DNA from: Pseudoduganella aquatica
GTDB lineage: Bacteria > Pseudomonadota > Gammaproteobacteria > Burkholderiales > Burkholderiaceae_D
Reading direction: 5' to 3'
NCBI RefSeq assembly: GCF_009857595.1
Contig: NZ_WWCU01000023.1
Coordinates: 1-64,000, forward strand
Length of the DNA: 64,000 nt
Part shown: positions 17,833 to 26,072 of the stretch, piece after piece
How positions within the stretch are numbered: position 1 is the first letter of the stretch
Layout of the letters: each line of letters opens with the position of its first letter
Program-made: the position numbers and the translations under genes
The notes under the pieces: generated by a model
Told to the model about the DNA's origin: nothing
The model's input: the letters and a program-made list of their open reading frames with translations, nothing else
Database searches by the model: none

Positions 17833-18648
17833 CTATTTTTGCAGCGCTTGCTGGACGGCCTTGACCCAGGCCTTGGCGGGCAGCTTGGTCTCGGCCACGA
17901 TCTGCGCGGCGCGCTCCTTCAGCGCGTCCGGGTCGATGGCGCGGGCGCGCTTGAAGGCGATCGCCACCACATTGCCATCATGCACCTGCGGCAGGCAGAT
18001 CAGTTGTTCAAAGGCAAACTTCATCGCTTTGATGTTCTTGGCGTAGCTGGGGTGGTCGCCGAACAGGTTGACCGTCATGATGCCGTCGTCGGCCAGGCAG
18101 GCGTTGCAGGCCTGGTAGAACTCGGGCGTGTCCAGCACCGGGCCGCGCGCGGTGGCGTCGTACAGGTCCACCTGCAGCGCGTCGAGGGCGCCGTGGTTGG
18201 CCTTGTCGTTGACGAAATCCAGCGCGTCCATTTCCAGCACGTGCAAGCGCTCGTCGTTGGGCGGCAGCTTGAACATGGACTCGCACACGGCGATCACCGA
18301 AGGGTTCAGCTCGATGGCGGTGACGTCGGCCTGCGGAAACTGTTTATAGCAGAACTTGGTCAGCGCGGCCGTGCCCAGGCCCAGCTGGGCGATGCGGCGC
18401 GGCTGGCCGTTCCACAGCACCCACGCCATCATCTGCTGCGCGTACTCCAGCTCCGGCCAGTCCGGCTTGCGGATGCGCATGGCGCCCTGCACCCACTCGG
18501 TGCCGAAGTGCAGATAGCGCACGCCGTCCTGTTCCGACAGCGTCACCGGCGCGTACTTGGGCTTGCGCGCCGCCGGCGCGGCTTTCCCGGCCTTGGAGGC
18601 CGGGCGCGAGGATTCTTCTTTTTCGATGGATTTGCGTTTGATGAGCAT
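17833..18648 (-). CDS. Spermidine synthase-like protein
   Basis: The 271-residue protein starts with a basic, low-complexity stretch (to about residue 32), then has the spermidine synthase fold: YLHFGTEWVQGAMRI, LEYAQQMMAWVLW, a nucleotide-binding segment IAQLGLGTAALTKF and VTAIELNPSVIAVC. The usual GGGDG motif is replaced by GLGTAAL, and the active-site Asp region reads VDLYDATARGPVL. This is the pattern of SpeE-like proteins without proven aminopropyltransferase activity, so true spermidine synthesis is doubtful. It precedes the GspE-type ATPase by 18 bases. Confidence 0.82.
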   Translation of the reverse strand: MLIKRKSIEKEESSRPASKAGKAAPAARKPKYAPVTLSEQDGVRYLHFGTEWVQGAMRIRKPDWPELEYAQQMMAWVLWNGQPRRIAQLGLGTAALTKFCYKQFPQADVTAIELNPSVIAVCESMFKLPPNDERLHVLEMDALDFVNDKANHGALDALQVDLYDATARGPVLDTPEFYQACNACLADDGIMTVNLFGDHPSYAKNIKAMKFAFEQLICLPQVHDGNVVAIAFKRARAIDPDALKERAAQIVAETKLPAKAWVKAVQQALQK

Positions 18649-18756
18649 GAAGGGCTGCCTGAGGTGAAGAGCTATTATCCCGCGCCCGCTTACCGCAAGG
18701 CAAGTTGGAATGAAAAAAGCCGGTCGGCGACCGGCTTGTGTTGGCGAACTGTCCAG

Positions 18757-19266
18757 TTAGTTCTGCATCGGTTCGACCGACACGCGCAGGCGCACGCGCT
18801 GGCCCGGGTCGTGCGACATGATGCTGGTGTAGTTTCGGCCGCGGTAGTCATAAGTCACTTCGTAGCCGTTGGTGCGCGATTCCCAGTGGTCCACGGTGCG
18901 GCACTGTTTTACCGCCTGCTCGCTCACGCCGCCGGGCTGGGCGTTCTGGTTGTCCACGCGGTCGCCCACCACGGCGCCGGCAATCGCGCCGGCTGCGGCG
19001 GCGGCGGTGCGGCCGTTGCCGCTGCCGATCTGGCTGCCCAGCAGGGCGCCGGCGATGCCGCCGACGATGGAGCCGCCCGCGCTGCGCTGGGCCGGCTGCT
19101 GCACCTGCACGTATTCAGTGCGGCATTCCTGGCGCGGCATATTCACTTGCTCCACCTGCGGCTGCACCCGCACCACGCGGCCGTAATCTTCGAATTCCGT
19201 CGCTTGCGCCAGTGGCAGCGCGCACAGGCACAGGGCCGACAGGAGCAGTTTGGATGGCATGTTCAT
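18757..19266 (-). CDS. Glycine-zipper outer membrane-type protein (17 kDa antigen-like)
   Basis: The 169-residue exported protein has a signal peptide ending near LAQAT and a glycine-zipper segment GGSIVGGIAGALLGSQIGSG followed by AAGAIAGAVVGDRVDN, which can pack as paired membrane helices. Two Cys (near 48 and 122) could form a disulfide; there is no lipobox cysteine after the signal, so it is not an obvious lipoprotein. The C-terminal part YEVTYDYRGRNYTSIMSHDPG is typical of the family. AGAGG precedes the ATG at 19266. Role in envelope integrity is assumed from the family, not shown. Confidence 0.85.
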   Translation of the reverse strand: MNMPSKLLLSALCLCALPLAQATEFEDYGRVVRVQPQVEQVNMPRQECRTEYVQVQQPAQRSAGGSIVGGIAGALLGSQIGSGNGRTAAAAAGAIAGAVVGDRVDNQNAQPGGVSEQAVKQCRTVDHWESRTNGYEVTYDYRGRNYTSIMSHDPGQRVRLRVSVEPMQN

Positions 19267-19624
19267 GTGATACCTCTTGTTGGTGTTGGATGGTCAGGGT
19301 ATGCAATCCGCTAGCGAGGGATGGCTGCATACTATGGTAATCCCGCCGTTCCCGGGATAACAGTTCTCATGGCAACAAATTGTAACAGCGCGCCAAAAGC
19401 CGAGGAAATGTTCTATTTCTTACAAAACTTGCGTGAGATATCACTTACGTGTTGATTAGCAGGATACAAAACGTTACCCTAACAACCGTATGGGATCAGA
19501 TTGACATAGAGAAACGCGACTGCCGCCGGCGCAATGACCCGCCCGTGGCCTCCATGTACCGGTAACCGATAGAGTGCCATAGCGAAAAGCAAACCGTACA
19601 TTAACAGGTCGATTTGAGGGAAAA
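19267..19624. other. 358-base intergenic region between divergent genes
   Basis: This AT-richer stretch separates the glycine-zipper gene (minus) from the barstar-like gene (plus) and must hold both promoters. I see no convincing paired -35/-10 boxes, no RNA gene and no open frame with a ribosome site. GAGGG directly precedes the plus-strand ATG at 19625. Confidence 0.5.
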
Positions 19625-20023
19625 ATGAGTTTGTTGATAACTGTGCCGCCCAACCTTGTCCAGTCCATTCGCGCATTTCGTGTCACCGATCTGCAAGACG
19701 AGGCAGCCCGCCTGGGGCAGCACTTTTTATACGCGCATTGCAATGCCGGCCTGACCAAGCAGCAAGTACTCGGCATCATCGCGGAATCGTTTCTCTTCCC
19801 CAAACCGTGCGGCAAGAACTTCGAAGCGCTGCGCGTGACCTTGACCGATACCATGGCCAAGGCCGGCGAGCAGACCGGCTTTCTGATCGTGCTGGAACAG
19901 TTGCCGAACACCCAGAAATTCGACCGCGAAGCGCGCGAGTGCCTGCTGGACGTGTTCCGCGACGCGGCCGACTTCTGGGCCGAGAAGAAAGTGCCGTTCC
20001 GCGTCTTCTATTCCTTCGAGTAA
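19625..20023 (+). CDS. Barstar family ribonuclease-inhibitor-like protein
   Basis: The 132-residue protein has the barstar core: a strand and helix pattern leading to FPKPCGKNFEALRVTLTD (equivalent to the yGxNLDALxDxL motif) and LIVLEQLPNTQKFDREA. The end, FWAEKKVPFRVFYSFE, is the last strand typical of the fold. Barstar proteins inhibit extracellular or toxin RNases by binding the active site. No barnase-like RNase or polymorphic toxin gene is adjacent, so its target is not evident. The gene stands alone 58 bases before purN, and GAGGG precedes its ATG. Confidence 0.82.
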   Translation: MSLLITVPPNLVQSIRAFRVTDLQDEAARLGQHFLYAHCNAGLTKQQVLGIIAESFLFPKPCGKNFEALRVTLTDTMAKAGEQTGFLIVLEQLPNTQKFDREARECLLDVFRDAADFWAEKKVPFRVFYSFE

Positions 20024-20067
20024 AGCGGCGCCCAACGCCGTTTGGAAGGCCCTGTCCGCGACGCAGG

Positions 20068-20073
20068 TATAAT
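20068..20073 (+). promoter_or_regulatory. Consensus -10 box just before purN
   Basis: TATAAT lies 8 bases before the purN ATG at 20082. A start about 7 bases downstream would give a nearly leaderless message, and no clear Shine-Dalgarno sequence precedes the ATG. No good -35 is seen at 16-18 bases (TTGGAA lies 20 bases upstream), so this remains tentative. Confidence 0.35.
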
Positions 20074-20081
20074 AGCGGGCT

Positions 20082-20693
20082 ATGAAAAATATCGTCATCC
20101 TCATTTCTGGACGCGGCAGCAATATGGAAGCCGTGGTCCGCGCTGCGCAAGCCGAGCAATGGCCGGCCCGCATCGCGGCTGTCATCAGCAACCGCGCCGA
20201 CGCGCTGGGCCTGGCTTTCGCCGACGAGCACGGCATTCCGACGGCCGTGGTCGCCAACAAGGACTACCCCAGCCGCGAGGCCTTCGACGCCGCGCTGCAA
20301 CAGGTGATCGACGGCTACCAGCCGGACCTGGTGGTGCTGGCCGGCTTCATGCGCATCCTGACCCCGGCGTTCACCGCCCATTACGCAGGCCGCATGCTGA
20401 ACATCCACCCGTCGCTGCTGCCGCTGTTCCCGGGGCTGCACACGCACGAGCAGGCGCTCGCGGCCGGCATGAAGGAACACGGCGCCACGGTGCATTTCGT
20501 GACCGCCGAACTCGATCACGGCCCGATGGTGGACCAGGCCTCCGTGCCCGTGCTGCCGGGCGACACGCCGGCCACGCTGTCAGCGCGCGTGCTGGTGCAG
20601 GAACATACGCTGTATCCGCGCGCCATCCGCTGGTTTGTTGAAGACCGGCTGACGATAGCGGACGGCAAGGTCATCGTTGACCACAACAAGTAA
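20082..20693 (+). CDS. purN: Phosphoribosylglycinamide formyltransferase
   Basis: This 203-residue enzyme transfers the formyl group from 10-formyltetrahydrofolate to GAR, the third step of purine synthesis. Visible landmarks are the phosphate loop ISGRGSNMEA (residues 9-17), the catalytic N107 and H109 in NIHPSLLP, and D145 in ELDHGP. Length matches the family. It is followed 16 bases later by an RsmB-like methyltransferase, probably on the same transcript, ending at the terminator at 22038-22064. Confidence 0.96.
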   Translation: MKNIVILISGRGSNMEAVVRAAQAEQWPARIAAVISNRADALGLAFADEHGIPTAVVANKDYPSREAFDAALQQVIDGYQPDLVVLAGFMRILTPAFTAHYAGRMLNIHPSLLPLFPGLHTHEQALAAGMKEHGATVHFVTAELDHGPMVDQASVPVLPGDTPATLSARVLVQEHTLYPRAIRWFVEDRLTIADGKVIVDHNK

Positions 20694-20709
20694 TTAACCA
20701 AGGAATTCC

Positions 20710-22029
20710 ATGAGATTGCCACCAGCGATACTCGCCAGCACCGAAGAAGTGCTGCGCGAGATTTTGCGCTTTACCGCACCCGCCGACAGCACCCTGTCGC
20801 GCTACTTCAAAGACCATCCACGCCTGGGCGGCCGCGAACGCGGCGCCATCGCCGAGGGCGTGTATTGCGTGCTGCGCAACCGCGCCTTCTTCACCGACCA
20901 GTCGGAAGCGGGCAGCGGCGCCACCATGCGCCGTTTGACCCTGCTGGGCCTGGCCGACGCCGTGGGCGCCGACGCGCTGGGCGGCGTCACGCCCGAGGAG
21001 CTGGAGTGGATCGAGCGCGTGATGCAGATCGACCGCAAGCTGATGCACAAATCGATGCGTTCCAACATGCCCAAGTGGCTGTTCGAGAAGCTGGTGGCGC
21101 AGTTTGGCGAGGAAGACGCGCTGGCGCTGGCCGACGCGCTCAACACGCCGGCGCCGCTGGACCTGCGCGTGAACAGCATGAAAACCGGCCGCGATGAAGT
21201 GATCGCCGAACTGGCGCAAGCGCCTATCGTGGCCGAGCCGACGCCTTACGCGCCGCTGGGCCTGCGCGTGCTGCGCAAGCCGCAGCTGCAGAACCTGCCG
21301 CTGTTCAAGAGCGGCGCCATCGAAGTGCAGGACGAGGGCAGCCAGGTGCTGGCCCAGATCCTGGGCGCCAAGCGCGGCGAGATGGTGGTGGACTTCTGCG
21401 CCGGCGCGGGCGGCAAGACGCTGGCGCTGGGCGCGCTGATGCGCAACACCGGCCGCCTGTACGCCTTCGACGTGTCGGAGAAGCGCCTGGCCAAGCTCAA
21501 GCCGCGCCTGGCGCGCTCGGGCCTGTCGAACGTGCATCCGGTGCAGATCGCGCACGAGCGCGACGCCAAGATCAAGCGCCTGGCCGGCAAGATCGACCGC
21601 GTGCTGGTGGACGCGCCGTGCTCGGGCATGGGCACGCTGCGCCGCAATCCGGACGTGAAATGGCGTCAGGCTGAAGGCGCCATCGCCGAGATGCACGACA
21701 AGCAGGTTGCCATCCTGGCCGGCGCAGCGCGCCTGGTCAAAGGCGGCGGCCGCCTGGTGTACGCCACCTGCTCCTTCCTGAACGAGGAAAACGACGACGT
21801 GGCGGCCGACTTCCTGGCCAACCACCCGGACTTCGAGCTGGTGCCGATGAGCAAAGTGCTGGCCGAGCAGAAGATCGCGCTGGAAATGGGCGACTACCTG
21901 AAGCTGCTGCCGCACAAGCACCAGACCGACGGCTTCTTCGCCGCCGTGTTCGAGCGCAAGCCGATGCCGAAGAAGGCCAAGCCGGCGCCTGACGCCGACG
22001 AGAACGGCGACGCGGACAGCGCAGACTAA
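20710..22029 (+). CDS. RsmB/NOL1-NOP2-Sun family RNA m5C methyltransferase
   Basis: The 439-residue protein has a helical N-terminal half and a SAM-binding C-terminal half with VVDFCAGAGGKTLALG (motif I), FDVSEKRL, DAPCSGMGTLRRNPD (motif IV, PC) and YATCSFLNEEND (motif VI, TC). The two cysteines are the catalytic pair of RNA cytosine-5 methyltransferases. It is called RsmB-like rather than RsmB because the N-terminal NusB-like domain is not clear and a second paralogue is common in these genomes. A charged tail rich in Lys, Pro and Asp ends the protein. AAGGA precedes the ATG. Confidence 0.88.
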   Translation: MRLPPAILASTEEVLREILRFTAPADSTLSRYFKDHPRLGGRERGAIAEGVYCVLRNRAFFTDQSEAGSGATMRRLTLLGLADAVGADALGGVTPEELEWIERVMQIDRKLMHKSMRSNMPKWLFEKLVAQFGEEDALALADALNTPAPLDLRVNSMKTGRDEVIAELAQAPIVAEPTPYAPLGLRVLRKPQLQNLPLFKSGAIEVQDEGSQVLAQILGAKRGEMVVDFCAGAGGKTLALGALMRNTGRLYAFDVSEKRLAKLKPRLARSGLSNVHPVQIAHERDAKIKRLAGKIDRVLVDAPCSGMGTLRRNPDVKWRQAEGAIAEMHDKQVAILAGAARLVKGGGRLVYATCSFLNEENDDVAADFLANHPDFELVPMSKVLAEQKIALEMGDYLKLLPHKHQTDGFFAAVFERKPMPKKAKPAPDADENGDADSAD

Positions 22030-22037
22030 GTAAGATG

Positions 22038-22064
22038 GGGCCGGCCGCTGAGCTGGCCCTTTTT
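22038..22064 (+). terminator. Rho-independent terminator
   Basis: An eight-pair stem GGGCCGGC/GCTGGCCC (one G-T pair) with a six-base loop is followed by five T. It lies 9 bases after the methyltransferase stop and separates the purN unit from the mscS gene. Confidence 0.8.
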
Positions 22065-22084
22065 CCATCCATCCAGTGAGAACG

Positions 22085-23407
22085 ATGAAGCAAGAACCCC
22101 TGAAGAACCTGATTTCCGATTTGATCGCCGACCTGCGCGACCCCGGCCTGATGTGGCAGGTGGGCGCCCTGATGCTGGCCATCGTGCTGGGCTATATGCT
22201 GTCCGGCCTGCTGCGCAAGCGCGTGGCGGCGCGCGAGCCCGCCACCGGCATGGCGCGCTTCGGCATGGAGAGTTTCAGCCGCGTGATCGGCCCGCTCGCC
22301 ATCGCCTGCCTGATCTTTGTTGCCCAGCTGGTCTTGGCGCGCTACCAGAAAGTGCATCTGCTGAAAGTGGCGCTGCCCATCTTCGGCTCGCTGGCGGCGA
22401 TCCGCTTCGTGTTCTTCCTGCTGCGCCGGGTATTCGCGCGCCGCGGCGGCGAAATCGGCGCCACCATGCTGACGTTCGAGAAGATCTTCCAGCTGCTGGT
22501 GTGGGCCGGCGTGGCCATGTACATCACCGGGCTGTGGGACGACGTGTTCTTCTACCTCGACCACACCATGCTGCCGCTGGGCAAGCACAAGGTGACCATC
22601 GCCGACATCCTGCAGGCGGCGATTTCCGTGGTGGTGCTGCTGATGCTGGCGCTGTGGGCCGGCGCGGCGCTGGAAGAGCGCCTGATGGGCTTGCAGACCG
22701 TGCATTCCAACCTGCGCGTGGTGCTGGCGCGCACCGGCCGCGCCATCCTGATCGTGGTGGCGGTGCTGGGCAGTTTGTCCATGGTGGGCATAGACCTGAC
22801 TGTGCTGTCCGTGTTCGGCGGCGCGCTGGGCGTGGGCCTTGGTTTGGGCTTGCAGAAGATCGCCAGCAACTACGTTTCCGGCTTCGTGATCCTGCTGGAC
22901 CGCAGCCTGACCATAGGCGACATGATTACGGTGGACAAGTACAGCGGCCGCGTTACGCAGATCAACACCCGCTACACGGTGCTGCAAGGCCTGGACGGCG
23001 TGGAGTCCATCGTGCCGAACGAAATGCTGGTGTCGGGCGCGGTGCAGAACTCCTCGCTGTCGAACAAGAACCTGTGGCTGAGCACCAAGGTGTCGGTGGC
23101 TTACGACACCGACGTGGACTTCGTGCTGGGCTTGCTGGAGCAGGCCGCGCTGACCGTGGCGCGGGTGGACAAGGACAAAGCGCCTTCGGCCACGCTGGTC
23201 AGCTTCGGCGCCGACGGACTGGACCTGCAGGTGGGCTGGTGGATAGCGGATCCGGAAAACGGACGCGGCGGGGTCACATCGGACGTCAACCGGGCCATCT
23301 GGAAAGCTTTGCAGGAGCACAAAATATCCGTGCCTTTCCCGCAGCGGGAGATGCGCATTATCGGTCCGCTCATGTTGCCGGAAGACTCAGAAGCGCTTAA
23401 AAAATAA
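22085..23407 (+). CDS. MscS family mechanosensitive channel
   Basis: The 440-residue inner membrane protein has about five to six helices before the MscS pore helix, whose glycine/alanine pattern reads SVFGGALGVGLGLGLQKIAS. The beta domain follows: SNYVSGFVILLDRSLTIGD, then VTQINTRYTVLQGLDGVESI with the PNEMLVS segment. Such channels open on membrane tension to release solutes in osmotic downshock. I chose ATG at 22085; a GTG three codons upstream is possible. It is longer than E. coli MscS because of extra N-terminal helices. No operon partner is evident. Confidence 0.9.
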   Translation: MKQEPLKNLISDLIADLRDPGLMWQVGALMLAIVLGYMLSGLLRKRVAAREPATGMARFGMESFSRVIGPLAIACLIFVAQLVLARYQKVHLLKVALPIFGSLAAIRFVFFLLRRVFARRGGEIGATMLTFEKIFQLLVWAGVAMYITGLWDDVFFYLDHTMLPLGKHKVTIADILQAAISVVVLLMLALWAGAALEERLMGLQTVHSNLRVVLARTGRAILIVVAVLGSLSMVGIDLTVLSVFGGALGVGLGLGLQKIASNYVSGFVILLDRSLTIGDMITVDKYSGRVTQINTRYTVLQGLDGVESIVPNEMLVSGAVQNSSLSNKNLWLSTKVSVAYDTDVDFVLGLLEQAALTVARVDKDKAPSATLVSFGADGLDLQVGWWIADPENGRGGVTSDVNRAIWKALQEHKISVPFPQREMRIIGPLMLPEDSEALKK

Positions 23408-23532
23408 TCAGTGACGGGAGGCAAGCCACTCAAAGCAGGGTTGTTTCAGCGTACAATTACGCCCAACAATAGAAATTCCGGCGGGCAGTTTTTGGCTGCG
23501 CCGGCGCATGGGACACCCTCTTTGGAGTAGTA

Positions 23533-24735
23533 ATGACCTTTAGTTTACAAACTGTACTCGATTTCCTGAGCAACGGCATCACCGGCGCGTCGGGCTGGCA
23601 AGTGTTTGCCTACACGATGATCGTCACCCACATCACCATCGCCAGCGTCACCATCTATCTGCACCGCCACCAGGCGCACCGCGCGCTGGAGCTGCACGGC
23701 ATCCCCAGCCATTTCTTCCGCTTCTGGCTGTGGCTGACCACCGGTCAGGTCACCAAGGAGTGGGCCGCCATCCACCGCAAGCACCACGCCAAATGCGACA
23801 CCGAGGAAGATCCGCACAGCCCGGTCACCCGCGGCATCAAGAAAGTATTCTGGGAAGGCGCCGAGCTGTACCGCGCTGAATCCAAGAACATGGAGACCAT
23901 GGAGAAATACGGCCATGGGACGCCGGACGACTGGATGGAAAAGAACGTCTACACCAAATACAGCTGGATGGGTGTGGTGCTGATGGCCGTCATTAACCTG
24001 GCGCTGTTCGGTGTTATCGGTGCGACCGTATGGGCCGTGCAAATGATGTGGATTCCAGTGACCGCCGCCGGCATTATCAACGGCATTGGCCACTACTGGG
24101 GCTACCGCAATTACGACTGCGCCGATGCAGCGACCAATATTATTCCATTCGGTATTATTATCGGCGGCGAAGAGCTGCATAATAACCACCACACCTTTGC
24201 CACCTCGGCCAAGCTGTCGTCGAAATGGTATGAAGTGGATATCGGCTGGTTCTATATCCGCACGCTGGAAACCATGGGCCTGGCCAAAGTTAAGAAAGTG
24301 GCGCCTGAGCCGAAATTCCAGCATGGCAAATTGGAAGCCGATCTGGAAACGCTGCAATCGGTTATCGCCAATCGCTACGACGTGATGGCCAAATACGCCA
24401 AGTCGATGAAAAGCGCCTGGAAAGAAGAGCTGGAGCATTTGAAAGATAAAGCGCAGCTGGAAGCGCGTTTCCTGAAATCGTCGCGCAAGTTCCTGACCCG
24501 GGAGCCGGCCAAACTGGAAGCGCCGCAAAAGCAGCAGCTGGTGGAATTGTTCGAGCACAGCAAGGCGCTGGAAACCATGCACAATATGCGCGTGGAATTG
24601 GGCGTAATCTGGGAGCGTTCGCATTTCACCCGCGACCAATTGCTGCACAAGCTGCAAGACTGGTGCACCCGCGCGGAAGCGTCCGGTATTAAATCCCTGC
24701 AGGACTTCTCCCTGCGCCTGCGCAGCTACGCATAA
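23533..24735 (+). CDS. Membrane fatty acid desaturase
   Basis: The 400-residue protein has three histidine boxes in order: HRHQAHR (residues 44-50), HRKHHAK and HNNHH (near 218-222), which hold the di-iron centre of acyl-CoA/acyl-lipid delta-9-type desaturases. Hydrophobic helices lie before the first box and between boxes two and three. The last 140 residues form a charged, helical tail (around KSAWKEELEHLKDKAQLEAR) longer than in short desaturases. It should introduce a double bond into membrane acyl chains to keep membranes fluid, for example in the cold. GGAG precedes the ATG and a strong terminator follows. Confidence 0.92.
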   Translation: MTFSLQTVLDFLSNGITGASGWQVFAYTMIVTHITIASVTIYLHRHQAHRALELHGIPSHFFRFWLWLTTGQVTKEWAAIHRKHHAKCDTEEDPHSPVTRGIKKVFWEGAELYRAESKNMETMEKYGHGTPDDWMEKNVYTKYSWMGVVLMAVINLALFGVIGATVWAVQMMWIPVTAAGIINGIGHYWGYRNYDCADAATNIIPFGIIIGGEELHNNHHTFATSAKLSSKWYEVDIGWFYIRTLETMGLAKVKKVAPEPKFQHGKLEADLETLQSVIANRYDVMAKYAKSMKSAWKEELEHLKDKAQLEARFLKSSRKFLTREPAKLEAPQKQQLVELFEHSKALETMHNMRVELGVIWERSHFTRDQLLHKLQDWCTRAEASGIKSLQDFSLRLRSYA

Positions 24736-24756
24736 GCTGCTTCAGCGCTCCAAACC

Positions 24757-24782
24757 AAACGGCCCGTTCGGGCCGTTTTTTA
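24757..24782 (+). terminator. Rho-independent terminator of the desaturase gene
   Basis: The arms AACGGCCC and GGGCCGTT enclose the tetraloop GTTC and are followed by a T run. It starts 22 bases after the stop codon. Confidence 0.88.
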
Positions 24783-24807
24783 TTTCCCATCGTATTACTG
24801 GCACCGC

Positions 24808-24903
24808 CGTAGGGCGGGTTAGCGGGCCGTGCCCGCGTAACCCGCCAACTCATGCGCCTCGACGGCACTGGCGGGTTACGCGCACGCGCTAACCCGCCCT
24901 ACG
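24808..24903. repeat. Pair of inverted REP elements (BIME-like)
   Basis: Two palindromes face each other. The first starts CGTAGGGCGGGTTAGCG and ends GCGTAACCCGCC; the second starts GGCGGGTTACGCG and ends GCTAACCCGCCCTACG. Each unit carries GTAG (or its complement CTAC) next to the palindrome, the signature of REP elements mobilised by RAYT transposases. Here the GTAG heads point outward. The remaining intergenic sequence to 25038 shows no gene. Confidence 0.8.
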
Positions 24904-25038
24904 CAATTCGGCGATATCACGTTCAATTCATGCCAGTTCCTGGCTTGTTCGTGCTTAAAACGGGCTTAAGCTGCTTGCCTGGCGCCGGGGATCTGCTAGT
25001 ATGGGCTGGTTGCTTTTTATGAAACTGGAGCGGAGTCG

Positions 25039-25842
25039 ATGAGGAATCAATTTGTGGGCAAGCTGGTATTGGTAGCGGCCGGTATTGCGGTGCTGCTGGT
25101 GCTGACGCCATTTGCCATAGTCCCTGCCGGGCACCGGGGCGTATTAACGACCTTTGGAAAACCATCTCCCGAAGTATTTGATGAAGGCCTGCATTTCCGC
25201 TGGCCTATTGCGCAGAGCATGCATTTGGTCGGCGTGGCCATTGAAAAAGGCGAAGGCGAGGGCGATGCCGCTTCCAAGGATTTACAGACCGTTAAAACCA
25301 AGGTGGTCATCAATTACCACGTCCGCCCGGATGCCGTGGTGGCGGTGTATCGCGACCTGGGCAATCAGCCCGGCGAACGTATTATTGTTCCTGCCGTGCA
25401 TGAAGCGGTAAAAGCCGTCACCGCCCGATATACGGCGGAAGAATTAATCTCCAAGCGCGCGATAGTCCGCAATGATATTGTCGATGCCTTGCGTGAAAGA
25501 ATGGCGCGGCATGGGCTGGTGATCGATGAATTCTCCATCGTCAGTTTTAATTTCAGTAAAACCTTCGATGAAGCCATTGAAGCCAAAACCACAGCCGAGC
25601 AATTGAAAATGAAAGCGGAGCGGGATTTGCAGCGGATAGAAGTGGAAGCGCAGCAGAAAATAGCGCGCGCCAAAGCGGAGGCGGAATCGCTTTCGCTGCA
25701 ACGCCAGCAAGTGACGCCGGAGTTATTGCGCCTGCGTGAAACGGAGAATCAAGCCAAGGCGATTGAGAAATGGGACGGGAAATTGCCTGCCACGATGGCC
25801 GGCGGTGCAGTGCCGTTTATCAGCCTGCCAGCCAAGCAATAA
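25039..25842 (+). CDS. Prohibitin/SPFH family membrane protein
   Basis: The 267-residue protein has an N-terminal membrane helix (about 8-28), then an SPFH domain starting VPAGHRGVLTTFGKPS with FDEGLHFRWPI and the YTAEELISKRAIVRNDI stretch, and a coiled coil rich in Ala, Glu and Lys (about 180-235). This is the bacterial prohibitin pattern; relatives form large rings in the membrane that scaffold proteases such as FtsH. No NfeD or protease gene adjoins. Codon choice is noticeably more AT-rich at third positions than in neighbours. GGAG precedes the ATG. Confidence 0.9.
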   Translation: MRNQFVGKLVLVAAGIAVLLVLTPFAIVPAGHRGVLTTFGKPSPEVFDEGLHFRWPIAQSMHLVGVAIEKGEGEGDAASKDLQTVKTKVVINYHVRPDAVVAVYRDLGNQPGERIIVPAVHEAVKAVTARYTAEELISKRAIVRNDIVDALRERMARHGLVIDEFSIVSFNFSKTFDEAIEAKTTAEQLKMKAERDLQRIEVEAQQKIARAKAEAESLSLQRQQVTPELLRLRETENQAKAIEKWDGKLPATMAGGAVPFISLPAKQ

Positions 25843-25872
25843 AAAAAAGCCGCTCAGTGAGCGGCTTTTTTC
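25842..25872. terminator. Bidirectional terminator
   Basis: GCCGCTC and GAGCGGC enclose a three-base loop, with A runs on one side and T runs on the other. It can stop the prohibitin transcript (plus) and the rpmB-rpmG transcript (minus), which converge here. Confidence 0.88.
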
Positions 25873-25889
25873 ATTGAAACAAGGATCGA

Positions 25890-26057
25890 TTACTTGATCT
25901 TGGTTTCTTTGTACAGAACGTGCTTGCGTGCCTTAGGATCAAACTTCATGATCTCCATTTTGGTAGGCATGGTGCGCTTGTTCTTGTCGGTGGTGTAGAA
26001 GTGACCGGTACCTGCGGTCGATTCCAGCTTGATTTTGTCGCGGCCAGTTTTTGCCAT
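25890..26057 (-). CDS. rpmG: 50S ribosomal protein L33
   Basis: This 55-residue basic protein starts MAKTGRDKIKLESTAGTG and continues with HFYTTDKNKRTMPTKMEI, the classic cysteine-free L33. It ends KHVLYKETKIK. It follows rpmB by 15 bases, the usual rpmB-rpmG operon, and is followed by the bidirectional terminator. Confidence 0.97.
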   Translation of the reverse strand: MAKTGRDKIKLESTAGTGHFYTTDKNKRTMPTKMEIMKFDPKARKHVLYKETKIK

Positions 26058-26072
26058 GATAGTTGCTCCCTA

